Shown here in pieces: positions 7,332 through 15,096 of a stretch of 64,000 nt of DNA. The stretch comes from Bog-756 sp963845485. Lineage in GTDB: Bacteria; Actinomycetota; Acidimicrobiia; Acidimicrobiales; RAAP-2. Positions within the stretch are counted from its first letter, which is position 1, and each line of letters begins with the position of its first letter. The notes under the pieces were generated by a model. It was not told the DNA's origin and made no database searches. It saw only the letters and a list, made by a program, of their open reading frames with translations. The stretch covers positions 62,001-126,000 of the forward strand of contig CAWJSI010000001.1 in assembly GCA_963845485.1 (NCBI GenBank), written 5' to 3'. Position numbers and translations under genes: made by a program.

Positions 7332-7964
7332 ATGATTCCATCCGAGGACCCCGCGGGGTCAGGCGTCAAGATCCCGACCGTCGAGGGTCGTGAGGACCGC
7401 CCGCTGCGTGCCGACGCCCAGCGGAATCGGGACCGTGTGCTGGCCGCCGCACGCATCGCCTTCGCCGCGGAAGGCTCGGATGCGTCGCTCGACGAGATAG
7501 CGCGCCGCGCTGGCGTCGGGCCGGGGACGGTCTACCGGCATTTTGCCACCAAAGAGGCCCTGTTCGAGGCGGTCGTCTTCGATCGGATCGGCGAGTTGGT
7601 CGAGGAGGCCCGGGTCCTGGCGGACGACCCGGATCCTGGTGATGCGTTCGCCACCTTCGTCGCACGCCTGGGCCGCGAGGGCGCACAGAAGCGTGATCTC
7701 GTCGAGGCGTTGGCGTACGACGGAGTTCACCTGCAGCTCGCAGACGCGCCGATCCTCCGTGCCCTCACTGATGCCTTGGCCGAGCTGTTGCAACGCGCCC
7801 AGTCTGTCGGCGCCGTCCGGGGCGACATCACGGTCGACGACGTGATGGTGCTGTTGACGGGAGTTGCCTACGCCATCTGTCACGCGCGAGCTGACGAAGA
7901 AAGGAGCCGTCAGCTTCTCGCCGTCATGTACGACGGCCTGCGGGCCGACCGAACCACCGGATAG
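7332..7964 (+). CDS. TetR/AcrR-family regulator
   Basis: 210 residues. The DNA-binding domain reads NRDRVLAAARIAFAAEGSDA, SLDEIARRAGVGPGTVYRHF, ATKEALFEAV, a textbook TetR HTH with VYRHF at the end of the recognition helix. The C-terminal domain resembles TetR_C_33/SbtR-like regions (LLQRAQSVGAVRGDITVDDV). AAGGAG precedes the ATG by 8 nt; upstream codons in frame overlap the operator and are not used. It should repress its own gene and the divergent SnoaL operon. It is convergent with the membrane-protein gene that follows. Confidence 0.9.
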   Translation: MIPSEDPAGSGVKIPTVEGREDRPLRADAQRNRDRVLAAARIAFAAEGSDASLDEIARRAGVGPGTVYRHFATKEALFEAVVFDRIGELVEEARVLADDPDPGDAFATFVARLGREGAQKRDLVEALAYDGVHLQLADAPILRALTDALAELLQRAQSVGAVRGDITVDDVMVLLTGVAYAICHARADEERSRQLLAVMYDGLRADRTTG

Positions 7965-8062
7965 GTCGTGATGACCACCGTCGACTAGGTGACGAGGGCG
8001 GTTGGTCGCTCTCGGCCATCCCGCTGGAGATCGTTCGGAACTGCACCGCGTCTGCTTGACTG

Positions 8063-8079
8063 CCCACCCTTCAGGTGGG
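8063..8079. terminator. Bidirectional terminator-like hairpin
   Basis: CCCACC (8063-8068) pairs with GGTGGG (8074-8079) around CTTCA, between the convergent tetR gene and the membrane-protein gene whose stop it overlaps. No U tract. Confidence 0.4.
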
Positions 8080-8838
8080 GTGTGGGGTCTCTTCGGGCAG
8101 CGACGAAACGGCGACCCAGAGGGACAGCGCGGCGAGGGAGATCTCGATCACTGCCATGGCCAGGGCCGCGGTCCTGGCGGCATTGCTGCTGGAGGCCACG
8201 TTGGTCCAGGCATCTGCGGTCAGGAGGGCCGCGGTGAACGTCGAGGCCAGGATGACCAGGCGTGATCGGGTGTGGATGCACCAGGCGGTAACGGCCAGGG
8301 CCAGAAGCTCGAACGTGTCCAGTCCGGTCCAGATCAGGCGCACGTGGTGCACGACGGCCGTCGAGGGCGCTACCGAGGCCAGCCGGAATGCTCCGGCCAG
8401 GAGCAAGAGCGTGCTCACCCCGTAGGCTGCGGCCATCAGGCGGCGTCTCGTGCTCGTGGTGCTGTCTGCGGACCCGGCGATCATCAGCCAAACCATGAGT
8501 CCGAGTGGCACCAGGAGGATGACGATCGATCGCACGGTGGCCGGGACCGATTGATGTCCGAGTGGCGAGGTCAGGCGGAACCACAGCGTGGCGAAGGCGA
8601 GCCATCCCGTGAACCCCGCAGCCACCGGCAGGAGCCGGGATCCCGTCGCACAGAGGACGCCCGTAATGGCCGCGGAGGCGGTCAGCGCGGCCACGAGGCC
8701 GGCCGAGAGCCAAACCACGTCGTGGGCGAGACCACGGGATGGTTCGACCACCCACAGAAAGACGATCCAGGGAGCCAGAGCCACTGCACCTCCGGCGTAG
8801 ACGGCAACGAGGACCCTCCGATGCCGCTCCATGAACAT
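8071..8838 (-). CDS. Polytopic membrane protein, unknown function
   Basis: 255 residues with about seven hydrophobic helices, for example VAVYAGGAVALAPWIVFLWV near the N terminus, SIVILLVPLGLMVWLMIAGS in the middle and AALAMAVIEISLAALSLWV at the end. The N terminus MERHRRVLV is basic, so it probably faces the cytoplasm. There are no cofactor or transporter motifs. GAGG lies 8 nt before the ATG. It stands alone, convergent with tetR and divergent from rnz. I cannot assign a function. Confidence 0.7.
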   Translation of the reverse strand: MFMERHRRVLVAVYAGGAVALAPWIVFLWVVEPSRGLAHDVVWLSAGLVAALTASAAITGVLCATGSRLLPVAAGFTGWLAFATLWFRLTSPLGHQSVPATVRSIVILLVPLGLMVWLMIAGSADSTTSTRRRLMAAAYGVSTLLLLAGAFRLASVAPSTAVVHHVRLIWTGLDTFELLALAVTAWCIHTRSRLVILASTFTAALLTADAWTNVASSSNAARTAALAMAVIEISLAALSLWVAVSSLPEETPHPT

Positions 8839-8964
8839 CAGAGTGCCTCACAGCACCGGACAGATGCTCGCCCGACGCCAGCCCCACCATCGCGGCTCGG
8901 CGGTGAGGGCGGGTGCGGCCGCCCCCACCTTCGGGCCCCTTTCGTCCCTGCCGCCCCGTCCACG

Positions 8965-8970
8965 TAGGGT
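8965..8970 (+). promoter_or_regulatory. TAGGGT -10 box of rnz
   Basis: TANNNT hexamer with exactly 6 nt (tcagcc) to the ATG at 8977; no SD, so a leaderless mRNA is predicted. Confidence 0.5.
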
Positions 8971-8976
8971 TCAGCC

Positions 8977-9912
8977 ATGTCGTCCCGCGAGCTGGTGGTG
9001 CTCGGCACGGCCAGCCAGGCCCCGACCCGCTACCGGAACCACAACGGCTACCTGCTTCGCTGGGACGGCCGCTCCATTCTCGTCGACCCCGGCGAGGGCA
9101 CCCAGCGCCAGATGCTCTTGGCCGGCTGTTCGCCGTGGTCGATCTCGGAGATCTGCATCACCCACTTCCACGGCGACCACTGCCTCGGCCTGCCCGGGGT
9201 CCTGCAGCGGCTCTCGCTCGACGGGGTCCCCCATCCGGTCCGGGTGCTCTTCCCGGCCAGCGGGTCTGAGTATTTCGACCGACTGCGCCACGCCTCGGTC
9301 TTCCACGACCGGGTCGACGTCCGACCGGTGGGGGTGGACCGAGACGGACCGGTCCTTGTCGACGCGGCCCTGACTGTCAGCGCGGTTCGGCTCGACCATC
9401 AGCCGGAGACCTTCGGGTGGAGGATCGAAGAGCCCGACGGGCGTCACCTGTTGGCCGACCGGCTAGCGGCGGCGGGAATCCACGGCCCGGCGATCGGGGA
9501 GCTGGAACGAACCGGTTGGATCGTTACCGACCACGGACGGTTCACGCTGGAGGATCTGTCGGTGAGCCGACCGGGCCAGTGTGTGGCCTTCGTCATGGAT
9601 ACCGGTATCTGCGACGCTGCCGTCACCCTGGCCCAAGGCGCGGACCTGTTGGTCTGCGAGTCCACCTTCGCCGACGAGGAGGTGGCGCTGGCCCGGAAGT
9701 GGAACCACCTGACTGCGTCCGACGCCGCCCGGACGGCACGCGACGCCGGTGCGAGACAGCTCGTCCTCACCCACTTTTCACAGCGCTACCCGGACACCCA
9801 GAGATTGGTGGACCAGGCGGCCGCCATCTTTCCCGACGTCCTGGCCGCCGAGGATCTCCTGCGGGTCCCTGTCCCGACGCGATCAAGGCCAGGACTCGCG
9901 CCTCGGTCGTGA
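8977..9912 (+). CDS. rnz: Ribonuclease Z (tRNA 3' endonuclease)
   Basis: 311 residues of the metallo-beta-lactamase fold. The zinc motif THFHGDH has H63, H65, D67 and H68, and later ligands are in VMDTGICDAA (Asp) and LTHFSQRY (His). RNase Z removes the 3' trailer of tRNA precursors in the cytoplasm; the length matches the short bacterial form. The segment PETFGWRIEEPDGR is the typical substrate-binding loop before the flexible arm. The start is the ATG 6 nt after TAGGGT. The downstream hydrolase begins 65 nt after the stop and has its own box, so the two need not be one operon. Confidence 0.93.
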   Translation: MSSRELVVLGTASQAPTRYRNHNGYLLRWDGRSILVDPGEGTQRQMLLAGCSPWSISEICITHFHGDHCLGLPGVLQRLSLDGVPHPVRVLFPASGSEYFDRLRHASVFHDRVDVRPVGVDRDGPVLVDAALTVSAVRLDHQPETFGWRIEEPDGRHLLADRLAAAGIHGPAIGELERTGWIVTDHGRFTLEDLSVSRPGQCVAFVMDTGICDAAVTLAQGADLLVCESTFADEEVALARKWNHLTASDAARTARDAGARQLVLTHFSQRYPDTQRLVDQAAAIFPDVLAAEDLLRVPVPTRSRPGLAPRS

Positions 9913-9965
9913 AGAGCGACCGTCGACAGGAAGGGCACCACTGGCGCCCTCGGTAATCCGGGGGC

Positions 9966-9971
9966 CAAGAT
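9966..9971 (+). promoter_or_regulatory. CAAGAT box before the hydrolase at 9978
   Basis: A-T pattern of a -10 (xANNNT) with 6 nt to the ATG; weaker than the TANNNT boxes elsewhere. Confidence 0.3.
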
Positions 9972-9977
9972 GGCCTG

Positions 9978-10550
9978 ATGAAGCCCAGCGGGGTCAGCGG
10001 TCTGCTGCTGACGCCGGGCGCCGGCGGGGGTCGGGATCAGTCGGCCCTGGTGGCTGTCGACGAGGTGGTGACCGGTCGCGGACTGACCGTAGAGCGGATC
10101 GAATTTCCCGGGCGGGCGGCAGGTCGGCGGCGACCGGACCCGCCGGACGTCTGTATCGAAACGGTGCGGACGGCGACGTCCGGTCTGGCTGAGCGACTCG
10201 GGGTTCCCACCTCGGCTGTCGCCGTGGGAGGGCGATCCATGGGTGGCCGGATGTGCTCGATGGCCTCCGCGGAGGGCCTGGCGGTCGCCGGCCTGGTCCT
10301 GATCAGTTACCCCCTCCACCCGGCGAGCAAGCCGGATCGCCTCAGGACCGCACACTTCCCCGACCTCCACGTGCCCTGTCTGTTCGTGAGTGGGCGACGG
10401 GATGCCCTCGGTGCCCCCGAAGAGATCGAACGAGAGACAGCGGCCATTCCCGGACCCGTCACACTGGTGTTCCTGGACGGCGACCACTCCCTTCGCCGGC
10501 GCGACGCCGAGGTCGCCGACATCGTCGTCGATTGGTTGACCGGCATCTAA
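9978..10550 (+). CDS. Alpha/beta hydrolase of the KANL3/Tex30 type
   Basis: A 190-residue single-domain alpha/beta hydrolase. GLLLTPGAGGG is the oxyanion loop, GGRSMGGRMCS is the nucleophile elbow (Gly-Arg-Ser-Met-Gly-Gly, Ser about residue 88), CLFVSGRRDALG holds the acid Asp, and FLDGDHSLRR holds the catalytic His. This short form with GxGG and GRSMGGR is typical of the KANL3/Tex30 and dienelactone-hydrolase-like group, usually annotated as predicted hydrolases of unknown substrate. The complete triad suggests an active enzyme. Confidence 0.85.
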   Translation: MKPSGVSGLLLTPGAGGGRDQSALVAVDEVVTGRGLTVERIEFPGRAAGRRRPDPPDVCIETVRTATSGLAERLGVPTSAVAVGGRSMGGRMCSMASAEGLAVAGLVLISYPLHPASKPDRLRTAHFPDLHVPCLFVSGRRDALGAPEEIERETAAIPGPVTLVFLDGDHSLRRRDAEVADIVVDWLTGI

Positions 10551-10673
10551 GTCGGAACGATCGGCCCAATCAGTAGTCCGGCAACGCTCGTCTCGACGGT
10601 GCGCCACCATGCCAGACGTGGGTGCACGGACCTGTGCCGTCAACCCGTGATCCGATCGTGCCGGCCTCAAGGG

Positions 10674-11150
10674 TCAGCGCTGCTTCCCGGCCAGGAACAG
10701 GTCGATCGCCTTGTTGATCCGGCGTTGTCTGGTCTCTGCACCCTTCGCTCCATTGATGTTGTCGATATGAAATCGCTGCATGCTGTTGGAGAGCGTGTCG
10801 AAGAAGGTGCCGGCCTTAGCGTTTTGTTTCAGCGCGGCGGCAAAATCTGCGGGGACCTCGACCGGTCGCGGTTCGGTGGCCACGGTGAGGGTCACGTGAA
10901 TGGCGTCACCTCCTTTGAGCCCGGTGGCGGTGCGCACGGCCGCGCTCACGCTGACGAGGTGTTTGCCGCCCATCGAGCCGACGGTATTTCTGTAGTTGTA
11001 GCCGTTGACCTCCACGAGCACCGGCGGCCGCTTGCCGGCCCCTAGCTCCTCGAGAAGTTTGGGCGGCACGACGATGCCGGTGTTGTTCCCGGTGGCTTTC
11101 AGGGTGGTGTCGAAGGTGACACTGGCCGGTGTGGCGGGTTTCGAAGGCAC
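10674..11150 (-). CDS. YdeI/OmpD-associated-like protein (DUF1905 + OmdA)
   Basis: 158 residues in two parts. Residues about 10-92 (FDTTLKATGNNTGIVVPPKL ... GGDAIHVTL) form a DUF1905 beta barrel. Residues about 95-155 (PADFAAALKQNAKAGTFFDT ... RQRRINKAIDLF) form the Omd-like C-terminal helical region of bacteriocin-protection YdeI proteins. The biochemical role is unknown. AGGAGG sits just before the GTG start. It is divergent from tetR across two strong operators and is the likely target of that regulator. Confidence 0.85.
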   Translation of the reverse strand: MPSKPATPASVTFDTTLKATGNNTGIVVPPKLLEELGAGKRPPVLVEVNGYNYRNTVGSMGGKHLVSVSAAVRTATGLKGGDAIHVTLTVATEPRPVEVPADFAAALKQNAKAGTFFDTLSNSMQRFHIDNINGAKGAETRQRRINKAIDLFLAGKQR

Positions 11151-11211
11151 GGTTACTCCTCCTCACGAGGTGGCTCTGCTGGGTCCATCTCAACAAATCG
11201 AAGTGATGAGT

Positions 11212-11254
11212 ACTGGACGGTCTAGTTCTATCAAGTAAAACTGTACCGTCCAGT
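11212..11254. promoter_or_regulatory. Paired TetR operators in inverted orientation
   Basis: ACTGGACGGTCTAGT (11212-11226) and ACTGTACCGTCCAGT (11240-11254) are 15-bp near-palindromes (6 of 7 half-site bases match in each). They lie 28 bp apart, each the approximate reverse complement of the other. Together they build a perfect 13-bp inverted repeat AGTACTGGACGGT (11209-11221) and ACCGTCCAGTACT (11245-11257). They cover the divergent promoters of the YdeI-like gene and tetR. Confidence 0.65.
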
Positions 11255-11305
11255 ACTAGACTGTTCCAAAAGTGGTCTCTACCAGGGAAGACGATCGACA
11301 GCGCT

Positions 11306-11971
11306 ATGGACACCGAAGCGGAGCCCGACCCAACGGATCGAACCGGTAGCCGGGTCGAGAAGGGTGCGACGAGGACGGATCTGAAGCGGAGCGCCATCCT
11401 GGAGGCGGCTACCCACATCTTCCTGAGCCAGGGCTATCAGGGCACCACCATGGACGACATCGCGGCTGCAGCCGGGGTTTCCAAACAGACCGTGTACAAA
11501 CAGTTCGGGGACAAGGAACGACTCTTCGCTGACATCGTCCTCGGGGTGACCGAGCGGGCCCAAGCCATCGTCCTGACGATCGGCCAACTGTTCGACGAGA
11601 TCGAAGACGTAGAGCAGGGCCTGGTGCACCTGGCCCATGTCTACGCCGCTGCTGTCGTCAGCCCGCAGGTCATCCGGCTACGGCGTTTGGTGATCGGTGA
11701 GGCGGATCGCTTCCCGGACCTCGCCGCCACCTACTTCGATCGAGCTCCACGACGAGGCATCGAGGCCATCGCTGCCGGGATGGATCGTCTCGTCGAACGA
11801 CGTCTGCTGCGGATCGAGGACACCGGATCGGCTGCCGTGCAGTTCGCCTATCTCGTGCTCGGACCGCTCATCGACCAGGGTCTGTTCCATCCGGACTCCC
11901 CTGCTACCGACGACGACATCGAGGGGTGTGCCGGCGACGGCGTTCGGGTATTCGTGGCCGCGTACTCATGA
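11306..11971 (+). CDS. TetR/AcrR-family regulator
   Basis: 221 residues with an unusually long, acidic N-terminal arm (about 28 residues). The HTH follows: AILEAATHIFLSQGYQGTTM, DDIAAAAGVSKQTVYKQFGD. The C-terminal domain (VIRLRRLVIGEADRFPDLAA) matches TetR_C_7/AefR-like regulators, which often control efflux or quorum-related genes. No SD is evident before the ATG; a later start would remove part of helix 1. It is divergent from the YdeI-like gene, with twin operators between them. Confidence 0.88.
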   Translation: MDTEAEPDPTDRTGSRVEKGATRTDLKRSAILEAATHIFLSQGYQGTTMDDIAAAAGVSKQTVYKQFGDKERLFADIVLGVTERAQAIVLTIGQLFDEIEDVEQGLVHLAHVYAAAVVSPQVIRLRRLVIGEADRFPDLAATYFDRAPRRGIEAIAAGMDRLVERRLLRIEDTGSAAVQFAYLVLGPLIDQGLFHPDSPATDDDIEGCAGDGVRVFVAAYS

Positions 11972-12000
11972 CCGCGCCGGTCGCTCTGTCGGCGACTCTT

Positions 12001-12945
12001 CTACGGTGACTCGGCTCCGACCGACCGGAGTGAGGCGAGGGCCCGGGACGACGCGACGATCGCAGCGGCCAGGGCGGCGACCATGAGCAGGCCACTCCCT
12101 ACCAGCGCGGGTGGGGCGACGCCGCCGGTGGCGAGGAGGCCGCTGTGGAGAGCTCGCGGGGCCTGCTCGGCGAGGGACACCCACCACACGAGCAGACCGC
12201 CGACGACTGCGGCCATGTCGATTGTCACCACCACGGCCAGGAGCCCGAACAACCGGTCGGTGCGAGCGGTGAACGGCAACTGTGCGGCCACCACAACCCC
12301 TGCCCACGTGATGACGGCCAAAGCCGCCACGCAACAGATGGCCCACAGGACGAACGCCACCTCGTAGGCGCCCGAGCCCCCGTTCCGGTCCGCCCCGCTC
12401 AACTGGTGGGCCCAGAGGGCCAGCGCCGTCGTCAATGCGACCATGGCCAGCCCGGCGACGGCCGCTCCGACGATGGGCAACCGGACCGTCGACCAACCGC
12501 CATCCCGGAGATGACGGAAGAATGCCGGTAGGGCCAGTACCAAACTGGCGAGGACCACGAGTCCGCCGATGGTGCCCGCCCACTGGACCACCGCGTAGCC
12601 GGCACCGGGCACGGTGCGACGGGACAGTGGCGTGGACCCGATCCAGTGCTCACTGAACTTGGCGAAGACGGACCCGGCCACCATGAAAGCGGCCCAGCCG
12701 CAGAGTACGAGGAGGGATGCGGACCGGACCCGTTGGGCCGGAGGGCCCGAGGTGCCCCGGAGTCCTACCGACCGGGCACGTTCTTCGAGACCCGAGCGGA
12801 CCAACGAGAGCCGTTCTCCGAGTGGAAGTCCCCCTACACCATGGACGTCTTCGGAAAGCGCGGCCAACTCGTCGCCGTACCGGGCCCTCCAGGCCGGGGG
12901 ATACCAGCGCAGGGACCGTTCGATCTGGTGGGTCGTCCTGGTCAC
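12001..12945 (-). CDS. Membrane protein of PadR-linked type
   Basis: 314 residues. The N terminus RSLRWYPPAWRARYGDEL is a conserved cytoplasmic motif of actinobacterial membrane proteins encoded directly after PadR regulators. About six hydrophobic helices follow (for example LLVLCGWAAFMVAGSVFA, TIGGLVVLASLVLALPAFF, LLMVAALAAAIVAS). The ATG overlaps the TGA of padR by 4 nt (12942-12945), so the genes are coupled. The known association suggests that PadR controls the level of this protein in response to an envelope or drug signal, but its activity is unknown. Confidence 0.8.
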   Translation of the reverse strand: MTRTTHQIERSLRWYPPAWRARYGDELAALSEDVHGVGGLPLGERLSLVRSGLEERARSVGLRGTSGPPAQRVRSASLLVLCGWAAFMVAGSVFAKFSEHWIGSTPLSRRTVPGAGYAVVQWAGTIGGLVVLASLVLALPAFFRHLRDGGWSTVRLPIVGAAVAGLAMVALTTALALWAHQLSGADRNGGSGAYEVAFVLWAICCVAALAVITWAGVVVAAQLPFTARTDRLFGLLAVVVTIDMAAVVGGLLVWWVSLAEQAPRALHSGLLATGGVAPPALVGSGLLMVAALAAAIVASSRALASLRSVGAESP

Positions 12946-13313
12946 GAGGCACCCCCGGTGAAGACGGCAATCGACGGTGAGCGCCGGATGAACTGCAGGC
13001 CCAGTCGGATGGCACCTGCGTCGGCCAGCGCCCGCATCTCCCGCACGGACTCGGCCAGCGCGGCCCGGCCGGTGGCCGTGATGCGATAGGGACGGCGCCG
13101 CTCGTCCCCGGCCATGGGAGCGATCAGCCCCCGCTCCTCGAGTCTGGCGATGGCCCCATAGAGGGAGCCCGGCCGAAGGGCTATCCCGGCGAACTCCTCG
13201 ATGTCTTTCGTGAGGGCGTACCCGTGCTTGTCACCCCCGGCCAGGCTGGTGAGTATGAGCACCGCGGGCTCGTTCTGCCGCACGCCTGCGTTGGTTCGTG
13301 GAGTGTGGACCAT
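12942..13313 (-). CDS. PadR-family transcriptional regulator
   Basis: 123 residues. EPAVLILTSLAGGDKHGYAL, TKDIEEFAGIALRPGSLYGA, IARLEERGLIA and RRRPYRITATGRAAL are, in order, helix 1-2, the recognition helix, the wing start and the wing end of PadR winged helices. The short C-terminal helix for dimerisation is present. No SD: TAAGAT lies 6 nt before the ATG, so a leaderless transcript is likely. An 8-bp palindrome just upstream is the probable auto-operator. Coupled to the membrane protein that follows. Confidence 0.9.
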   Translation of the reverse strand: MVHTPRTNAGVRQNEPAVLILTSLAGGDKHGYALTKDIEEFAGIALRPGSLYGAIARLEERGLIAPMAGDERRRPYRITATGRAALAESVREMRALADAGAIRLGLQFIRRSPSIAVFTGGAS

Positions 13314-13319
13314 GCCCCC

Positions 13320-13342
13320 ATCTTACTACGTCTCACGTAGTA
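13320..13342 (-). promoter_or_regulatory. padR promoter and palindromic operator
   Basis: Minus-strand TAAGAT (13320-13325) is 6 nt from the padR ATG. The perfect inverted repeat TACTACGT (13324-13331), CTC, ACGTAGTA (13335-13342) overlaps this -10 box, so PadR bound there would exclude RNA polymerase. Confidence 0.6.
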
Positions 13343-13369
13343 CGCAACACTGAATATCTGAGGACCTGA

Positions 13370-14140
13370 TCAGGGCTGTTCCGGTTGGATGTCGGGCCGG
13401 GCGATGGCCAGATAGGCCACGAATGCGGCTACCACGAGGGTGAAGACAAGTGCGGTCTGACCGTCTCCGAAGCCGATCCCGCTCAGGTCCGGCGGCTTGC
13501 TGATGTAGTCGGCGAACGATGCGCCGAGGGGCCGAGTGACGACATAGGCCAGCCAGAAGGCGACCACCGAGTTGAGGTTGAACTTCCACCAGGCCACCAG
13601 CGGAATCAGGATGAGCACGCTGAACAGGATGCCCGAGGCCAGATAGCCGATCCCGAGCGCATTGGCCGTGAAGTCGCCGAGGGCCGTGCCGAGGGCGAAG
13701 GTGGCAAAGACCGTGGCCCAGTAGAAGAGCTCACGTCGTTGGGTCGTGATGCTGTGGATGGACAGGGTCCCCTCGAGCCGGTACCAGAGGGCGAAGATGG
13801 CGATCAGGATGACGGCCCAGAGGATCGACGTCCCGGCATAGGGGATGTGGACGTCGAGATGGAGGAAGTCGGCGACCCCGCAGCCGAAGATGGCGATGGC
13901 GTAGGCGAGGAACCAGTAGCAGACCGCCCGGTACCGACGGGTGCGGAACTGCAGCACCAGCCCGATGAGGAACAGGCCGACTTCTGTCGCCCCACCGCCG
14001 AGGTTCCCCCAGGTCTTCAGATAGTCCGAGGTGGCCTCGCCCCCCGCCGTCGTGAGGATCTTGACCACCCAGAACAGGACGATGATCTCGGGGACCTTGG
14101 CCGTCGACGGGGCGGGAAAGATGCGGCGGATCATGGACAT
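13370..14140 (-). CDS. COG4705-type membrane-anchored protein
   Basis: 256 residues with eight or so hydrophobic helices. It carries the family's internal repeat: KILTTAGGEATSDYL near residue 25 and TRPLGASFADYISKP near residue 210, with related ALGTALGDFTANALG in between. These GGE..SDYL / PLGASFADY blocks suggest duplicated units that face each other in the membrane, but the substrate of this family is not known to me. Start: MSMIRRIF at 14140, 9-10 nt after GAGGAG; a GTG at 14158 would sit on the SD itself and is rejected. Stands alone between padR and the ABC operon. Confidence 0.8.
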   Translation of the reverse strand: MSMIRRIFPAPSTAKVPEIIVLFWVVKILTTAGGEATSDYLKTWGNLGGGATEVGLFLIGLVLQFRTRRYRAVCYWFLAYAIAIFGCGVADFLHLDVHIPYAGTSILWAVILIAIFALWYRLEGTLSIHSITTQRRELFYWATVFATFALGTALGDFTANALGIGYLASGILFSVLILIPLVAWWKFNLNSVVAFWLAYVVTRPLGASFADYISKPPDLSGIGFGDGQTALVFTLVVAAFVAYLAIARPDIQPEQP

Positions 14141-14313
14141 TGGTGGGTCACTCCTCACCGTGGGACTCCGGGACGCTCGACAGCGCCGACGTGCACGTGA
14201 CCGTAGGCGGCCGATGGGATGGGGACAGCCACCCGGGGAAGGTGTCGCCGGACCAGCCGGTGGTTGCGCACCGGGTCAGCTGAGTCGAGCCGGTCGGGTG
14301 GAACCACTCCCGA

Positions 14314-15096
14314 TCATGCCGTGACGTCTTTTCGTATGAACACCACCGTCGCCACGGCCACCGCCACGACCAGGTAGGCGGTGCTCACGATCAAGGAGTG
14401 GGAGAACGTGGCCGTGGTGAGTCCGCCGGCAGCGATGGCCTGGAGGAGCTCGCCAGGAAGCCACTGGGTGGTCTGGGGGGCGATCCGGGTGATCACCGCC
14501 TCGACCGGGAGGAGGTAGGCGAAGCCGACGATGATGGCGGTGACCGACGACCGGAAGAGCAGTCCGACGACGAGGCCGAACGTGGTGAAGCCCACAGTGG
14601 CCAATCCGAGGTCGCCGAGCGCCCTGGTCAGGTCGGTGATCCCGGCACCGGAAGTCCATGCCGACGTGGGCACGTGCCGTGCGTGGGCCATGACGAAGGC
14701 GGCAGCCGTGGCGACGGCCGACGCGAACACCACGGCACCGACCATGAAGGTGAGCACGGCGAGGAACTTGCCGGCCAGGAGCACCGGGCGCCGCGGTTGG
14801 CGCACCAGCAGCTGGCGAAGAGTACCCAGGCTGTACTCACTGGCGATCTGGGTGGCGGCGATCCCGAAGGCCACGATGCCGAGGAGCACCGCCGCCCGGT
14901 TCACCCCGTGGATGAGGCCATCGGGTTGGGCCAGCTGAGCCAGGCTGGGAAGGTCCCCACCGCCCGTGGCCGGGGCCTGGGCAAAGAGCAGTACGGCGAA
15001 CAGGGATGCGGCTACGGCCAACCCCACGTAGGTGCCGACGAGGAGGTTCCGTCGCCTCAGCTTTACCCACTCGCTCTGGAAGGCGGCCACGATCAC
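14314..15096 (-). CDS. ABC-2 type exporter permease
   Basis: 260 residues with six predicted helices: FQSEWVKLRRRNLLVGTYVG at the start is the typical cytoplasmic amphipathic segment of ABC-2 permeases, followed by helix 1. TQIASEYSLGTLRQLLVRQP is the conserved cytoplasmic loop that contacts the ATPase. The ATG overlaps the stop of the ATPase gene (ATGA, 15093-15096). Together they form a two-gene exporter. It faces a two-component system and may be its target; such systems often export peptides or drugs. Confidence 0.88.
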   Translation of the reverse strand: MIVAAFQSEWVKLRRRNLLVGTYVGLAVAASLFAVLLFAQAPATGGGDLPSLAQLAQPDGLIHGVNRAAVLLGIVAFGIAATQIASEYSLGTLRQLLVRQPRRPVLLAGKFLAVLTFMVGAVVFASAVATAAAFVMAHARHVPTSAWTSGAGITDLTRALGDLGLATVGFTTFGLVVGLLFRSSVTAIIVGFAYLLPVEAVITRIAPQTTQWLPGELLQAIAAGGLTTATFSHSLIVSTAYLVVAVAVATVVFIRKDVTA

